Source of the DNA: Limanda limanda
Taxonomy: Eukaryota > Chordata > Actinopteri > Pleuronectiformes > Pleuronectidae
Length of the DNA stretch: 64,000 nucleotides
NCBI RefSeq assembly: GCF_963576545.1
Contig: NC_083638.1
Coordinates: forward strand, 4,554,659 to 4,618,658
Direction: 5' to 3'
The translations under genes were made by a program, and so were the position numbers. The notes under the pieces were generated by a model. The model worked only from the letters and a program-made list of their open reading frames with translations, was not told the DNA's origin and searched no databases. Shown one piece after another: positions 11,993-43,055 of this stretch; the stretch's first letter is position 1; every line of letters begins with the position of its first letter.

Positions 11993-13560
11993 ATATTTGC
12001 TTTAAATCCAGATCCAGACTCTCCTGTATAGAAAATATCAACACAATAGACAATCATTGGTAACCTCTTCCTCTTGTTGACCACTAGAGGGCGTGTCTGT
12101 CTGTCTGTCCTGCATCTAGTCCACATTCTGCCCAGCAAGAGCCGCCCTGTGTTTAGCTGCCGCCCAGATATGCCGCCAGTGCCTCATGTACATACCAAAA
12201 AGAGAGTGCCTCTTTCCTCAGGACACCTGGTCTGAACCATCAGTGCGGGCTAGGCCTGATTCGAGAGGGGCTTTCATTCGGAGACATCGACTTACCTGTT
12301 CTTTAATGACAGATCGACTCCAAGCGCGCTGTATCTTTCTCACCTCGACTCATGTTCTTTTACACATTTATTGTCTCCGTCTGTCCTCCTCCGCTCTTGA
12401 TGCATGTGTCCCCAGAGGGGTTTCACTTACTCTCTACATGCCCAGGCAGTTGCACAGCTCGCCACTTCATGCACTGGGTTGTGGTCACAAATTAGAGCGG
12501 GGGGTTCACGTTGGGTTGAGCATGGGTGTAAAACTGCTAATGCTAACAGCAGTCCCAGGGGGAGCCTGATGATTGCGAGACAGCAGCAGTAGTCTGGAGG
12601 GAGTTTCATGTCATTAGTGCAGAACATTTTCCCCCAGAAAAAAGGGCTCACTGAATTAATAATAGCTGTGGTCCACTTCTCGGCGGCAGTTCTTGGAATG
12701 GCCGACTGAAACAACATATTATATTTCAAGGCATTTTCAGGCAATCTCATCCTCTGTTATATCCCTTTTGTTTCTTAATAGATGACACTGTGACTTGCAC
12801 TGTTTGTTCCTTCTTTGTTTGTTAAACTCCACTGAGTTGTGACTCATGTAATTTCTGGAGATTTCCGTGACACACTTTCTGGTATTTGAGCCGGTCCTTA
12901 ATGTTCTCATTAGCACTGACGCAGCTAGGGTTTTGGCTTTTTTACTGCCACGGTATATTTCACCAATGAATCAACTTGTCACTGTGGCATTCACACAGCA
13001 CGCGGCTATTTAAATGTCACAAACAGGTATCTGTGAGGATAAAAATATAAATAGATAAGTGGTGTCATCTCAGGGCATCTTCACATTAAACTATAGGTGA
13101 TGACTTATGTGATCCGTGTTGAGACGTGATACATGTCGTCTGAATACCTGATTTCTGAGGACATTTTCTCACCTGTTGTTTTGTTTGAACTGGTTTTTAT
13201 TTGGATTAGGTAAATTTAACTCACACCAATAAACTAACCCAGCTGTTGTTAGGCAAAGCATAATTTTTGTAGGAAGATGTACGAGCAGAATATCATGAAT
13301 TCAGACAAGATGTGGTCAAGGCAGTGTCATCACTTTTAAAATATTTCCCTATTTTGTTTTGATTTCATATTGCACTGACAAATAAATGTTGCCCTTGCAT
13401 GGCCATTGTCGTAGTTTTTAAGAAGCGTGATTATTTTCTTTATTCCGATCTTATACTCAGCCTTGCTCATTAAAAACTGTTTTACTTGTATTTTGTATCA
13501 GCATCATGATTTTTTAAAGTGGACATGCGAACAGCAGCTATGTCAGTTGTTTCACTATCT
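11993..13560. other. Non-coding stretch, nothing recognised
   Basis: Includes a (TGTC) run near 12096-12110. A somewhat GC-richer part at about 12100-12600 holds overlapping open frames on both strands, none with recognisable domains. Confidence 0.4.
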
Positions 13561-13672
13561 TGTCAACTACTGGATGAATTGCTATGAATTTTTGAACAGA
13601 CAGTCATGGTCCTCAGAGGATGAAATCCACTGACTTCATCATACCACCATGAAGTTGACATTTTAGGGATTT
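13561..13672 (+). repeat. Interspersed repeat fragment ('CTACTGGATGAATTGC')
   Basis: Reads 'caactactggatgaattgct', then 'cagtcatggtcctcagagga' and 'accatgaagttgaca', landmarks of a common fish repeat. A diverged relative lies at 15255-15365. Confidence 0.5.
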
Positions 13673-13839
13673 TAGCAAGGGTTCGAGAATACAAATTCAG
13701 CAATTGGTTGTGTATCGTTAGTTGTCCTCTCACCGAAACAGCCCAGGGAACAGAATTGAAGGATGGCTTCATGTTTTTCAAGTTTGTTGTGAGATATCCA
13801 TCTTGCGTTCATATGTACTTTGTAAGAGTTATTACAGCC

Positions 13840-14137
13840 GCCATGAGTTCCACGAAATGTGGTGGAAACTTGAGACATGGACCAAGAAATGATACCCCAT
13901 TAAATGTAGCCGCCGATCCCTACAAAGGGCCATATCCAAGAATGTTTTATTACTTTCTTGAAGATTGAGTTTTTGACATTTTTACAGTTTCACAGAGAAT
14001 AATTCATAACTCTTATGAAAGTATCGGGCATATTTTGGCGACGTACCTCTGAGTGTGCAGTTTTTTGCAGTATGATTGGATTTAAGAGTACTGTCTAGGC
14101 CTCGATGGAAGTATGTGCTCTGAGTGCCATTCTAGTT
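13840..14137 (+). repeat. Fish interspersed repeat, degraded copy
   Basis: 'gacatggaccaagaaatgat', 'cacagagaataattcataac' and the closing 'tgtgctctgagtgccattct' mark a degraded copy of the family at 8617-8908 and 52529-52915. Confidence 0.5.
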
Positions 14138-15254
14138 ATTTGCTGTAAACATTCTTTTTGCCTATTCAGGCCATGACTGCATTTCTACAAAACCCATAGT
14201 GCTGATTCTAAGAAAAACAACATTGTCTTAGACATTCTCCTTGAGATTAATTCAAGGGTTCAATAATCCAAGTGAAAAAAACTGTGGATGAATAATCCAT
14301 CATCACTGACTCATCCATTTAGGCACTTTCAATGTGAAACTGCTGTCTTCCTTCTGTGAGACACAGCATCTTTTAATCCCAGGTGAAAAAATATGAAAGA
14401 AAAAATAAATGAAAAACTTTAAAAAGTACTTCAGAAGGTCCTTTAGTACTTTAAAGTACTTTAAAATGCTAATATCGTCCGTGTACAAAATGGCATTGGT
14501 TTACATTTTATGACATGGTGTTTCTTCACAGATGTCTCCTACGATCACGATCATTTTAATAGTCGTCATCCTATGAAACCATATCCGTTTGGCATTGGAC
14601 ACCGCTATCACATGTTGGTGTATAGCTTTATGTTTTGGTCTTGGCTTCAGTCTGTTATCATATGACCAGTATGGTATTTTCTACTGGTGATTTCATCTCT
14701 GAGGACATTGGAGACATATTCGTCTGGCCAGGAGCTTAGAGAGGCAGGAAACTGAGGTGTTGGAAAGAGTCGCAGCTTGTAAAAAGTGATGGAGAACCTG
14801 AAGTGAAGATGGCACGAGTGTGTAACTGAAGTATGACCAGACACCCAGAATAGTGTGTGAGGACAGGTAGGGGTCTAACCTGGCTCATCGAGTGTCAGCT
14901 GATGTTTTGTCCCAAAGGTCAGTGTTAAAATAGAAGCTTTAGGTAATGTTTGCAGACAGCGAGGGTTGAATATCATTTCATCATCCACATCATAATACAT
15001 TAGAGAGAATACTATGCAATGAAGAGGAGAAGCTGCTGGTCCAAGCTAGTTTGTGTTCCTTTTACCTATTAACGCCCTCATTTCTCTGCATTGAAGGGTT
15101 CTGTTCTTCTTTGTAGCCATACTAGCGATGTGGCTGTACGGATGTCAGTGATTGTCAGTGAGTTCAATGCTTTAGAGATTTGTTCTAGATATTCATGGTG
15201 CCAATAGGATGAACCACAATAATGACGATTTTTGTTTTTCGAGTTTTTAATGCA

Positions 15255-15365
15255 ATATTTGGGAGCCATTGAATCGATTGCCTGGAAATTTAGTGCAACC
15301 ATTCATGTGCCACTCAGGATTTATCGTAATAACTTGTGCCTCATCATCAGCACTGAGGTTAATAG
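15255..15365 (+). repeat. Interspersed repeat fragment
   Basis: 'ccattgaatcgattgcctgg', 'gtgccactcaggatttatcg' and the trailing 'catcatcagcactgaggtt' fit the same common fish repeat as 13561-13672. Confidence 0.45.
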
Positions 15366-15462
15366 ACTTGCAAAATCAAAGACATTACCATTAAAAATTG
15401 GAGAATCTAAACTGAGCAAAGGTTTGAATGCAAGTTGGAATATATTTTTGTCCCTGTACATT

Positions 15463-15535
15463 TGCACTGTGATACGCTGGTGACCTGTCCAGGTTAAACA
15501 CCACCTCTCAACCAATTAATGGATGGATGGATGAT
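15463..15535 (+). repeat. 3' end of GGATGG-tailed repeat
   Basis: 'gatacgctggtgacctgtcc' followed by 'accaattaatggatggatgg' matches the end of the repeat at 11690-11992. Confidence 0.6.
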
Positions 15536-17040
15536 AGTCAATAATACTTTTCCACTGATTTCTGATCCGGCATCATATTCACATCAAATGACCAATTGTA
15601 CAATTTAAGATTTATTTGATGCATAATTAAATACAAATATACATACTCCCTATTACCTACCTATGTTTTTGCAAAGGAATCTACATTATCAAAACTTTTT
15701 TTGCAATATATTTAACCCCCCCCCACATACACCTCGGATTAAATATGTAGTATGTTAGAAAACAATTAAGACTTTAAACTGCTTGAATATTTTTGGAATT
15801 ATTTCAGCTGTGTACTGCTCCAGCATTGGAAAGTAAAGCAGGGAGATACGTTGACATCATATTGACGTCAGGGTATTAAATAAGACTTCTTGGTGTTGAA
15901 AAACAAAGCGCATCATATCCATAAATCCTTCCTCGGCGACCACGTCACCCACACACAATCCAAACCAAATGTTTTTTGATGGCACAAATAATCAATGTCA
16001 CCAATTAGAATTTTAATTGTGTGCGTGACTTCTGCAGTGGCAACTCTAGCTTGCTTATAGCCCTATTATTAAATAGTACATAAACAGATTCCCAAACAAA
16101 TACACACACACACACACACCAGCACACCCATGTGAGATATTTACGTGACCGATGTACAGTATGCTGCGTGGCTAGGTGCCATTTTGGCGCCTTTGTCTCC
16201 ATGCAAGGGTGAGCAGCTTTCGTAAGTTGACACCTACTTCTTCATGTGACGGGTCATGCGGAGGAGGTCTTTTTGCATGTTTGTGGATATCAGTGCTGCT
16301 CTGTTCACGCCAGTCTGGCAGCGGACAGTAACACAAGCCTGCAAAGCGCTGATGCCGTGTGTAAATTAAACGCGTCGCCCTATTCCACCCCTTCTTTCCT
16401 CCGGTCGCTTCTCTGTGGCTGTTTTCCTGTGATATTTTTACCTTTTGAAAATGAAAGTTGTGCTGTTGCCGTGTTAACTGTATGGTATTAGTGTTAGTAA
16501 AGCGGCAGTGTGGTTTATGGTCGGGCTGCAGTCTCAGACAGACGGTTGTAAACCGACTGACATCTAACCTTGCCACTGTGCAGCGAGGATCAGGAGGCTT
16601 TGGAGCCACACCACTCTGTTTAGATGGATGGGTTGAGGTAGCTTTTCCCCCAGTAGTGCCCTGCGAGGGTCAGTGCCAGAACAACTTCAAATGTGCAAAC
16701 CATAATCCCCCTCTGACATTAATATTTTCAGATGAAGGCAAACAGGGAGCACAGTGGGGGGTGGCGGTGTAAGCAAGGTCTCTCTGGCTGGCCTTGTTTC
16801 ATGCTGGCAGCAGTGATGGGCACTATCACCATTACTCACGGTGCAGGCATGTCCAGAATGTATTCTTAGCCCCTGTCTTCCTATCAGTCACTACAGAAAG
16901 GTTGGAGGGTCAAAAAATAAAGAGGTAACCAGTCTGCAGGGCTGTCTGCACCGCCGCTGTTTACCAGGGAGGGGGTGATATTTTAAACCTGGGAGAGCTC
17001 ACATATTTACCCCACTGAGCCTGACTGACCTTGCCATTTG

Positions 17041-17560
17041 GTCGGGTGAAGACGCTGGAGACCAGTCATAGAAGAGAGAAGAGAAGAGAGAGGAGCTCTG
17101 AAGTTCTCACCCGATAAACAAGTAGCTCACAGCTTCTGCTGATAGAAAACAATTCAGAGAAGAAGTGGAAGATCATCACAACAAGAGAAGACTGAGAGAA
17201 ACGGAAGGTTTGAGGAGGAAGGCTAGAACAGAGGACAAGACACTTGGGGGAGGCGAGCGGTAGCCAGGCTGAGCTGACTTTTACCCCCGAGGAGGAGTTG
17301 CAGTTGCCGGCCAGGGCAGGTCCCAGGGCTGGCAGGGCTGGCCCATCTGCTTCTCCACCTCTATTCCTTCCTCCTCTTTCACTCCTCCTTCTCCTCCCTT
17401 TTACCATCATCAACCCAAACTGCTGTGCAGTGATGAACTTACAGGCAGAGCCTATGAGCAACACAGGAATGCTTAGAAAATCCTGCCAACTTAATTTCAC
17501 TGCCTCGAGTGCGGGGAACTCCAGAGGCTGAGCCTTCCGTAGGAGGACCTCCACTGCAGG
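17041..17560 (+). promoter_or_regulatory. Candidate alternative promoter/first exon region
   Basis: A purine-rich stretch (17080-17230) passes into GC-richer sequence (17240-17340), about 0.8-1.3 kb before the first recognised uaca exon. Its composition stands out from the surrounding intron. No start codon with a donor in phase with exon 2 could be identified, and the open frames on both strands match nothing I know. Confidence 0.2.
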
Positions 17561-18380
17561 AGACTGTCATCGTTTCCTCTTCAGATCCATTTTTTGTTGT
17601 GCTCACTGGCTGAGTGCACTGAGGAACTGAGGGGATTTTTTTATATTGTTTTTCTCAATTTTCTCAATTTTGTGTTTTTTTGTAAACCGGAACAGTGGCG
17701 TCCTTTTCAGTAGCGAGGTGCAAGGACCAGCTCCACTCACCCAAGATGAGCCGCTGGCTGAAATGCACCTCCATGCACTTTGTAGGTATTCATTGTCGGT
17801 AGCTTCCGCTAGTGTTGCTTTTGTCTTGTGCTTTCATCACAAACTCAACTCCCTGAACGCTGTGCTTTAACAAAGTGGTAATGCAGTGAGGAAATTATTC
17901 TTGAGGCAAATGGGGCAATAATCATCTGTGGATCAATTTGGTGACTCTTTAATTGTTTCTTAACTACCGGATAATGTGCATGTTATCAAAGTGATAACAG
18001 TATGTCATTTCACATTTGATCTCCATTATGAAGCACTCCACTTGAATGTTGTTCCCAGAAGCCTTAAGAGTACTCTGTTCCCATGCTTGGTAGCTGTCAC
18101 TCATCAGGGAACTTAGTGAATCTGCATTACGGCACATTCTTGGCACATTTTGTATTAACACAAGTCTATTGTTGTGCTACAAAAAGAACATCACCGTGCC
18201 ATAATGTCTGTTGTTGTTTTTGTGTCAGATCTTGACTTTGTGTTTGTCACTGTTGTGTTTCTTAGTCCACTTAAAGAAGTGGAAATTAGTGCTGTTACAT
18301 GTATTTGGCTCGTCTGATTGGTTTGTGAAACGACCATCAAACCTACTGCATGTCTGATGGTTTCTTATCATCATTGTCAG

Positions 18381-36673
<18,293 letters not shown>

Positions 36674-37282
36674 ACCTTCCTCCGACAAAACACCATGCTA
36701 CCGACGACTCGGATTCATCATTTTCCCAGAGTCCCTTGCTGTGGCCCCTGTGGGTGCTCAGTGTGTGTGTGTGTTTGTGTGTTTGTCTCTCAGCAAAGTT
36801 CTGAAATTCATTTTGTTGAAGTATGATTGTTCCCAGATATCTCCTCTGTGTTGTGGGTACAGACAAATAACTGCAGGAATGATTGATACTAATGTGATAC
36901 TTTTATAGAGACACAGCCAACTGGAATTTACTTAAAACCAGTATCAGACTAACCAGTGGAATCCTTTTGACTTTATCATCTACCTACTGTTTATGTAGAA
37001 ACACTTTCTAGTTGCTGGTACAGTTTGTGAAAATACAATTCCGTACATTTCTGACAAATCTTTTTTTCGAAATGAAAATCTCTGCTTTTATCTTGTGGAT
37101 TTAACCCGTAATATTCAGTAATATGGAAGTTATTTGAAATGTGGGTCAACTTCCACAGATTACGTGAAAGCTCAGCTGAAATGTGAAATGGACATGAACA
37201 CAAAAATCACTTTTCACATTCCCACACGACAGTCAGTTCTCATTCAGCGTTTTCCTATTTAACAGCATTTTGTTAGAATAGT

Positions 37283-37822
37283 AAAGGTAGGTTCACATTA
37301 TTTTTCAAGTTGACCTTAATACGATGCTCACAAGCCTGCACGGGTTCTACCTTCCAATGAGCTATTGGATGATATCGTTATTCCAGTGAAGAGATCGCTT
37401 ATAACCTGATTTTTAATTTTAGAACGAGTTGAAATAGACAAGGATTAATGACATAAGAGGCAAACAATATTTAACAACAAAAAAATATTAAAACGTAAAT
37501 GTGCGAAAAAATGTAGTTGGAGTTATCAATGTAGTAATGAGGTGAATCCATGTTTTGTTCTCCTTTTAAAAAAAGGAATGTAAACCTGCAAGTTTAAAAT
37601 ACTTTCATCAAGAAGATTTTACTGATATTTATACTTTTATTTAGAAGAAAAGCTAATTTTAACTAACTTCAGAAAATATGATATATATTGGCGTCTATTA
37701 ACCTTGGATTGTAGATTTATCTGACATTCGAGTAGAACTAAAGAGGGAATCTGTGTATAAACACATAAATGCTTGTGGGTTTAGAATTGAGCAGAGATTC
37801 TTTGAATGTGAACCTACCTTTT
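37283..37822. mobile_element. Possible TIR element within the 3' UTR
   Basis: 17-bp perfect inverted repeat: 'aaaggtaggttcacatt' at 37283-37299 and its complement at 37806-37822. No clear target duplication. The size (~540 bp) fits a non-autonomous DNA transposon, but the termini do not identify a superfamily. Confidence 0.45.
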
Positions 37823-39002
37823 TAACCGTGTTCATGTCCGTTGTAAAACTTCAGCTACTTTCTAAGTCTAAACATTGTGTGGCACAGTTCTTGTCCTCTG
37901 GACGTCCAAAGTAGCACATGTTCACAATAACCCCAAAATCTGACCTTCATACAAATCTAAAATCCTGCTTTGCCATTATGGTAGATGGTCGACAAGTTGA
38001 TGGAGATCTCAGTTTAGTCTGGTTAGTGAGGTTCTGCTGGATTTGAGTCGTGGAGGTGCAGTGGAGACCTCTTGCTGTGTCCCACAGATTGCAGTGGCAC
38101 GTCGTCCTTTTGTTGAAACCAGAGTGTCCTCTAGTGGAAAGACTTGGCTGGCCAGGTTGATAGAAGCTGTAGTAATCAGTGCGGCTCAGGGGTGAGCAGT
38201 GGTTGCTTTTGGAAGCTGGAGCATCTGCACACTTGTGTCAACACTAAGCAAAACAATTAGAAATGATTAGAATATGAATTTTAAATATTAAAAGACATAG
38301 CTAACGACTAATCTCTTGTTTTGCATTTCTTAATTTAAACCAAACTCACTTGTTATCTACAACAAATTTCCCAGCTTGAGTTTGACTCTTTGCAGCTTTC
38401 TTGGAGCAATGGCTGCGTTCCCCTGAGCCGGCTCTGTGTGAGTCTTGATGGTGTCGTGTAGTGGTGTTGTGATTGTTGAGCGAGTCTCTTGTGCCTTTAC
38501 ACTGATATATTTTTCATAGCTTGTACTACTTTAATTGATGTACTACGGTGTGACAATTGTGATATTCAGCAGGTCTGGAAGTAGAGCGGCACAAAACACG
38601 TTCAGGGTAACATTTACTGAAGGAATCCATTTGATAGGAATAGAACAGATCTTTGTGATGAGGATAGACATCCCCTTTAAGGATTAGTATTTTTGAAGCA
38701 CTCCTGTCTTTTCCCTTTAAAGCTAACACACTTTACCAGGTTTTTGCTTTCTCTTTTTCTACTGTGGCCAAAAAGTCTGTTTACACCAACAGATAGTTAA
38801 TGAAAACTATACTTCATGCAGATATTAGAGAGTAGCACTAATTCTTTTCAGGTATTTCTCACTTTCTTCCCTCTGCTATTTACATTCACTGTAAATTTAA
38901 TCCAGTTAAATCTCTACATACATAAACTGTATACCAAACTGTTTAAATTTGTTGTTTTCTTTGGCAACATTATTTGCGTTTGTGAATCAATAATACAAAA
39001 TT

Positions 39003-39008
39003 AATAAA
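39003..39008 (+). promoter_or_regulatory. uaca: Candidate polyadenylation signal AATAAA of uaca
   Basis: AATAAA within 'ttaataaaagtg', followed 30-45 nt later by the GT-rich 'cagtgtattttgttttc'. First canonical hexamer I see after the stop codon. Use of the site is inferred. Confidence 0.5.
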
Positions 39009-39025
39009 AGTGCCTAACATAGAAA

Positions 39026-40037
39026 ACTACACAATGCTTCAGTGTATTTTGTTTTCACATCACCACAGAACTACTGAAATAACTTATACCTTGGTTACCA
39101 TTAAATAACTAGCAAATATGATCATGCTTCATTAGAGACTGGGATCTCCGGCCATGCGATGATTCAAAAATTAAAAACTTTAGAAATCCCAATTAACAAT
39201 ACAATATTTGTTGTTAAAAGCAGTGTTTCAATGTTCATGTTCAATGCAATGACAAAGAAACAAATAATGAGTAATAAAACTGCACAAAATATGACGCAGA
39301 AACAAGAACTCCGTAAAAACGGTGCAAAATGTAGTGTTTTTATACAAATTGCATGAAACCAGAGGTTCACACAAAACTCTCCACAGATATGTCACTGCAC
39401 GGTTAATAAAAAGTCACTTAAATCATGACAGACCCTCCACACTCTTCATTGATGGATTGCTTTGGTCTGGCTTGCTCGTCACTGATTGTTTATGGAAGCT
39501 TTGCTCTTATTGGCTACAAGGAAGAGCTCATTAACATGTGGAGATGCAGGTGTTAGGCCTCATGGTGGATGTCAAGATAAGAAGAGTTTATGTGGAATAT
39601 GAAACTTTCCTGCAGAAATGGACAAACCGTTATTCCTCAGAGGAGTTTGTGCTGAGTAGCTTCAATTAGACCAGATTTGGACAATTTTAGCGGTGGAGCG
39701 TGAGCTAACGGCTAACAGCTAGGTCACTACAAAGTGTCTGTTTGTCTCCAAGAACTGAAATGAAACAAGATATTGAAAAACACAGAATGGCATCGCAAGA
39801 AATGTTAGTTTTTCTCTTTGGGCTGCGAGGAAACAACAGAAGCAACAACTACTGCCAAAGGTAAGGGTTCATTTCAGCAAGGCAGCATCATCATCATCAT
39901 CATCACTACCATCTGACGTCAGATTCGTCACCAAGCAGCAGCCTCATCAGAGGTTAGGGTCAAGTTTAGGTGTCAAGAATCTTTTACATGTTAACGCTTC
40001 ACATCAATTGTTGAAATAACACACAACAAATGAGGGT
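39026..40037. other. Intergenic, nothing recognised
   Basis: AT-rich DNA after the inferred uaca poly(A) site. A short CAT run ('catcatcatcatcatc') lies near 39888-39905. Confidence 0.4.
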
Positions 40038-40045
40038 AGAGACAC

Positions 40046-40501
40046 CATAGATATCATATATAAAGGCTAGATGTCTCGTCTGCGTTGCTGGCCAACGGAG
40101 ACGAAAGTCTGCACATGGCGGCCATCTTGCTACGGGGCAGCTCGCTCACCCACAACATTGTGTTGGTAGAGGTAAATAACCATAACTTGCTCAATTTTCA
40201 ACCAATTTTTAAACGGTTTGGTTTGTTATAAACGTCAGAGATGTAGATATGACACTGCATACTTATGAATAATTATGTTAATTTCTAAAAAAAATGAATA
40301 ATTTTTGCAGTCTCATAACTACATCTCTGACGTTTATAACAAACCAGATCGTTTAAAAATCAGTTGAAAATTGAGCAAGTTATGGTTATTTACCAACACA
40401 ATGTTATGGGTGAGCGAGCTGCCCCGTAGCAAGATGGCCGCCATGTGGTGACGTCCGGCTCTGTCGAACAAGACATCTAGTCTTTATATATGATATCTAT
40501 G
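40046..40501. mobile_element. Near-palindromic MITE with 8-bp target duplication
   Basis: 456 bp starting 'catagatatcatatataaag' and ending with its reverse complement. The two arms match along most of ~200 bp each ('acatggcggccatcttgcta' in both; 'taaccataacttgctcaatt' in both), leaving a short AT-rich centre near 40255-40300. Perfect direct flanks 'agagacac' (40038-40045 and 40502-40509). No coding capacity. The 8-bp duplication suggests a hAT-like origin, but the terminal motif is not a classical hAT start. Confidence 0.9.
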
Positions 40502-40795
40502 AGAGACACAAGCAAGTGCAACATATAATATTTGCTTGTTTTAAAAGTCGTTGACGTTATTCAGCCTAAAGCACCAGTGTGTCTAAGTATAACCTCACGA
40601 GCTGCAGGAGACCATTATTCTTTATTAAGGCCTGAATCTGTATTTTCTCATTCAGCATTTTACTCTGAGCCGTGTTGTTCTACATGAAAACAGAAACTTC
40701 TGCCAACAGATTATTTCACATGAGAGATTTCAGTCTTTGTGTTTTTGTCCTTACTTTTTTCATTGGTTTGAAATTGATGACATGTGGCTTCCCAT

Positions 40796-41170
40796 TTCGG
40801 TCTTTTTATCCCACAAATGCCTGATGGTGCAAATACTACACATACCATGAAGGTATTGGTAGTTCTCTGCCGCCATCTATTGGTCGGAGTGGAGAATACA
40901 TACTAGCCCCTTGGTACTGTGCAGCAAAGTTATTTTGAGATATTAAGCTGTATTTGAAATACTGTGACAGCAATGATTTTACAGAAACATATGTTGTTAT
41001 TCAATTTGAAGAAGAGCAGCATCAATATAATAATCTACATACCAGAGACTGGAAAATTTGTTAAATTACGTTTATGCCCCATTATGCCTAATGTCGTTAA
41101 TTTGCCTCATACCTAAATTGTATATCTATTGTATATGCTATATTAAAATTAACAATCTCCACTTAATTTA
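40796..41170 (+). repeat. Inverted repeat pair, left arm
   Basis: About 375 bp from 'ttcggtctttttatc' to 'ctccacttaattta'. It matches 43056-43439 on the opposite strand through landmarks such as 'ggtgcaaatactacacatac' and 'gtaccaagggg' (reverse). Confidence 0.92.
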
Positions 41171-43055
41171 GAATCTGTATGACAGCCAAAAACACAAATA
41201 ATATTTTTTTATATAATTGGAAATGAATTCAGGCAATAAGGGGTTAAACCAAAATCTGATGGCAGATGTGTTTTTTTTAATGCCAGATGATCAAATGGGA
41301 TCAAATCATACAACACAACTTTATTAATCATGAAGGTAAGTCATGATTAGGCAGATGTTCTGTTTGTTTCTGATTTTAAATGTGTTGACGGCTTCTCATT
41401 CAGTTCATGTTTCATGTTGCATCGACACGCTGAGTTGTCGGGGGGGCTCCAGGTCAGGTCATACAGTATGTGTGTGTTTTCAGCTCCCCACACTCTGCCC
41501 CTGTGGGAACAGCTCGGTTCATGTGGTTTCACTTTAAGAACAATCAACCCAGGAATGAGAGCGAGTAGCTCCTTGGCACAGAGCTCTCTCTTTTATCTTT
41601 GAACTCGTGCCTCTGTTGATTTGTCTCCTTCTCTTTTCTTTCCCTCCGCGAGATTTATTTTTCATTAAAGCTCTTCAGCAGGATTCAAGCGCTATTTCAG
41701 TTAGCTCATTTCAGATAAATGCACGGCATGCACGGTGACTGAGCACGGGGGAGTTTTCCATTTAAAAGGTACAATATGGCAGAATTGGCCTTTGCGTTTG
41801 ATAATCAAGATTACTAATGCTGCAAAGAATATCATTTCATACGACCCTGGAGCAGAACTCAAAGCTTATGAGTGCCAGCTAATGAATCCCTCGTCCTGTC
41901 CCGTGTTCACACAAACACACAACAGGCACACACCCTCAAATTGATACAAGCCTTGTCCTGGGTTTGATTTCAGTGGTTTCAAACGCTTGCTGGTTTTAAG
42001 TGGCAGCCCCCCCCGCCCCTGCACTCCTCCTCCTCCTCCTCCTTCCTCGGTTTTATGATTCCCCCTTTTTTGCGGTTTGCACTGAATAAGCTGTTCTCAG
42101 CAATCATGGCAAATACAATTCAATCTGCTGGTCGATCTCTCTTTAATCTCATTTCCAGGGTCCTAATCAGTTCCATACATCCACTTGCGGCCATTTGGTT
42201 AACCGTCGTAACCCCTTCCCCGGCCGCAAAGAATCCCATCTTTATAGAATTCGTCATCCCCCAGAAGGATCAGAGATGTTATTTATGTTGGAGTAAACCC
42301 CCGGCCGTCCACCACATGCCTCACGAGTGGTAAACTGGCTGAGGAAGCAGCCGGGTGGTTATACACACATCAGATACACACGCCTACATCTCTGCTTCCA
42401 GTCCTGTGAGCTGTCACGAACATTTGTTATCTGCAGGCCTCCACCTCCGCAGCTGCTCCTCTCTCCTCCCGCTCCTGCTGGGCCTTCTTATCTAAACATG
42501 CAGTAATCGTGAGATTGTTTTGTTGTTGTCGTGACGACTCCACGTGACAAATTGTTTTTTTTCTCTTTCTTCACCTGGGTTTTTTCATCTCTATCCTGTT
42601 GAGATTTCTAAATTGAAGTTTCTCTCTGAGCTGACAGAATTCCAACCAAATAAAGCTGGAGGTAGTTTTAACTAGATATTATGCCTTCTTACAAATGATT
42701 TTAATAACTGTTGCTGCTTAGTGTGGATAATGAATCTTTCACTTCTTCACTCATTTCTAACTTCTGATATTAAAGGCGTATTCCCTCAGATTCATTAAAC
42801 TCACATAGAGTTCCGGGAGCTGTCTGATAAAGTTCTCGAGGTCGGACAGATTCATTTTGTGACATTGTTTGGTTTCGAGGATCCGAATGTTTACACAGTC
42901 AAGTTTGTTTTGATATAGCTGAAACATAATATTCTTTGCTTCGCTGGACAACAATTTTGTCCCACATTGCATCTGCACTGCATCTACTTCTCTTAAAGGA
43001 TAAAAGATCACGCTTTTACAATCCTTCCTGTCCTACATGGACAGATTAACCAGAT
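41171..43055. other. Unique DNA between inverted repeats, possible regulatory DNA
   Basis: No coding gene seen. Parts at 41640-41900 and 42050-42350 are low in repeats and carry clustered AT-rich motifs ('cattaaagctcttcag', 'tttcattaaag', 'gcaatcatgg'), which suggests conserved non-coding DNA. Not testable from this sequence alone. Confidence 0.3.

Larger units (their letters stand above)
14138..17040. other. Non-coding stretch with two repeat fragments
   Basis: Probable intron 1. It holds the fragments at 15255-15365 and 15463-15535, a C9 run near 15716-15724 and a short CA tract near 16102-16120. No exon recognised. Confidence 0.4.
36674..39025 (+). other. uaca: Probable 3' UTR of uaca
   Basis: About 2.35 kb between the stop codon and the first AATAAA that is followed by a GT-rich stretch. 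It has no ORF of note. Roughly 540 bp of it (37283-37822) is bounded by 17-bp inverted repeats and may be a transposon insertion. The extent is inferred; earlier ATTAAA variants (about 37487 and 38285) could give shorter forms. Confidence 0.5.

Noticed and set aside
12186..12750. Overlapping 127-aa plus and 107-aa minus ORFs
   Set aside because: No domains, no codon bias and no splice signals consistent with either strand; GC-richer composition explains the openness.
16172..16609. 145-aa minus-strand ORF near 16.4 kb as a possible first exon
   Set aside because: Wrong strand for uaca and no recognisable domain.
17066..17554. 162-aa minus-strand and 95-aa plus-strand ORFs
   Set aside because: Purine/pyrimidine-biased sequence opens both strands; the peptides are low-complexity and match nothing known.
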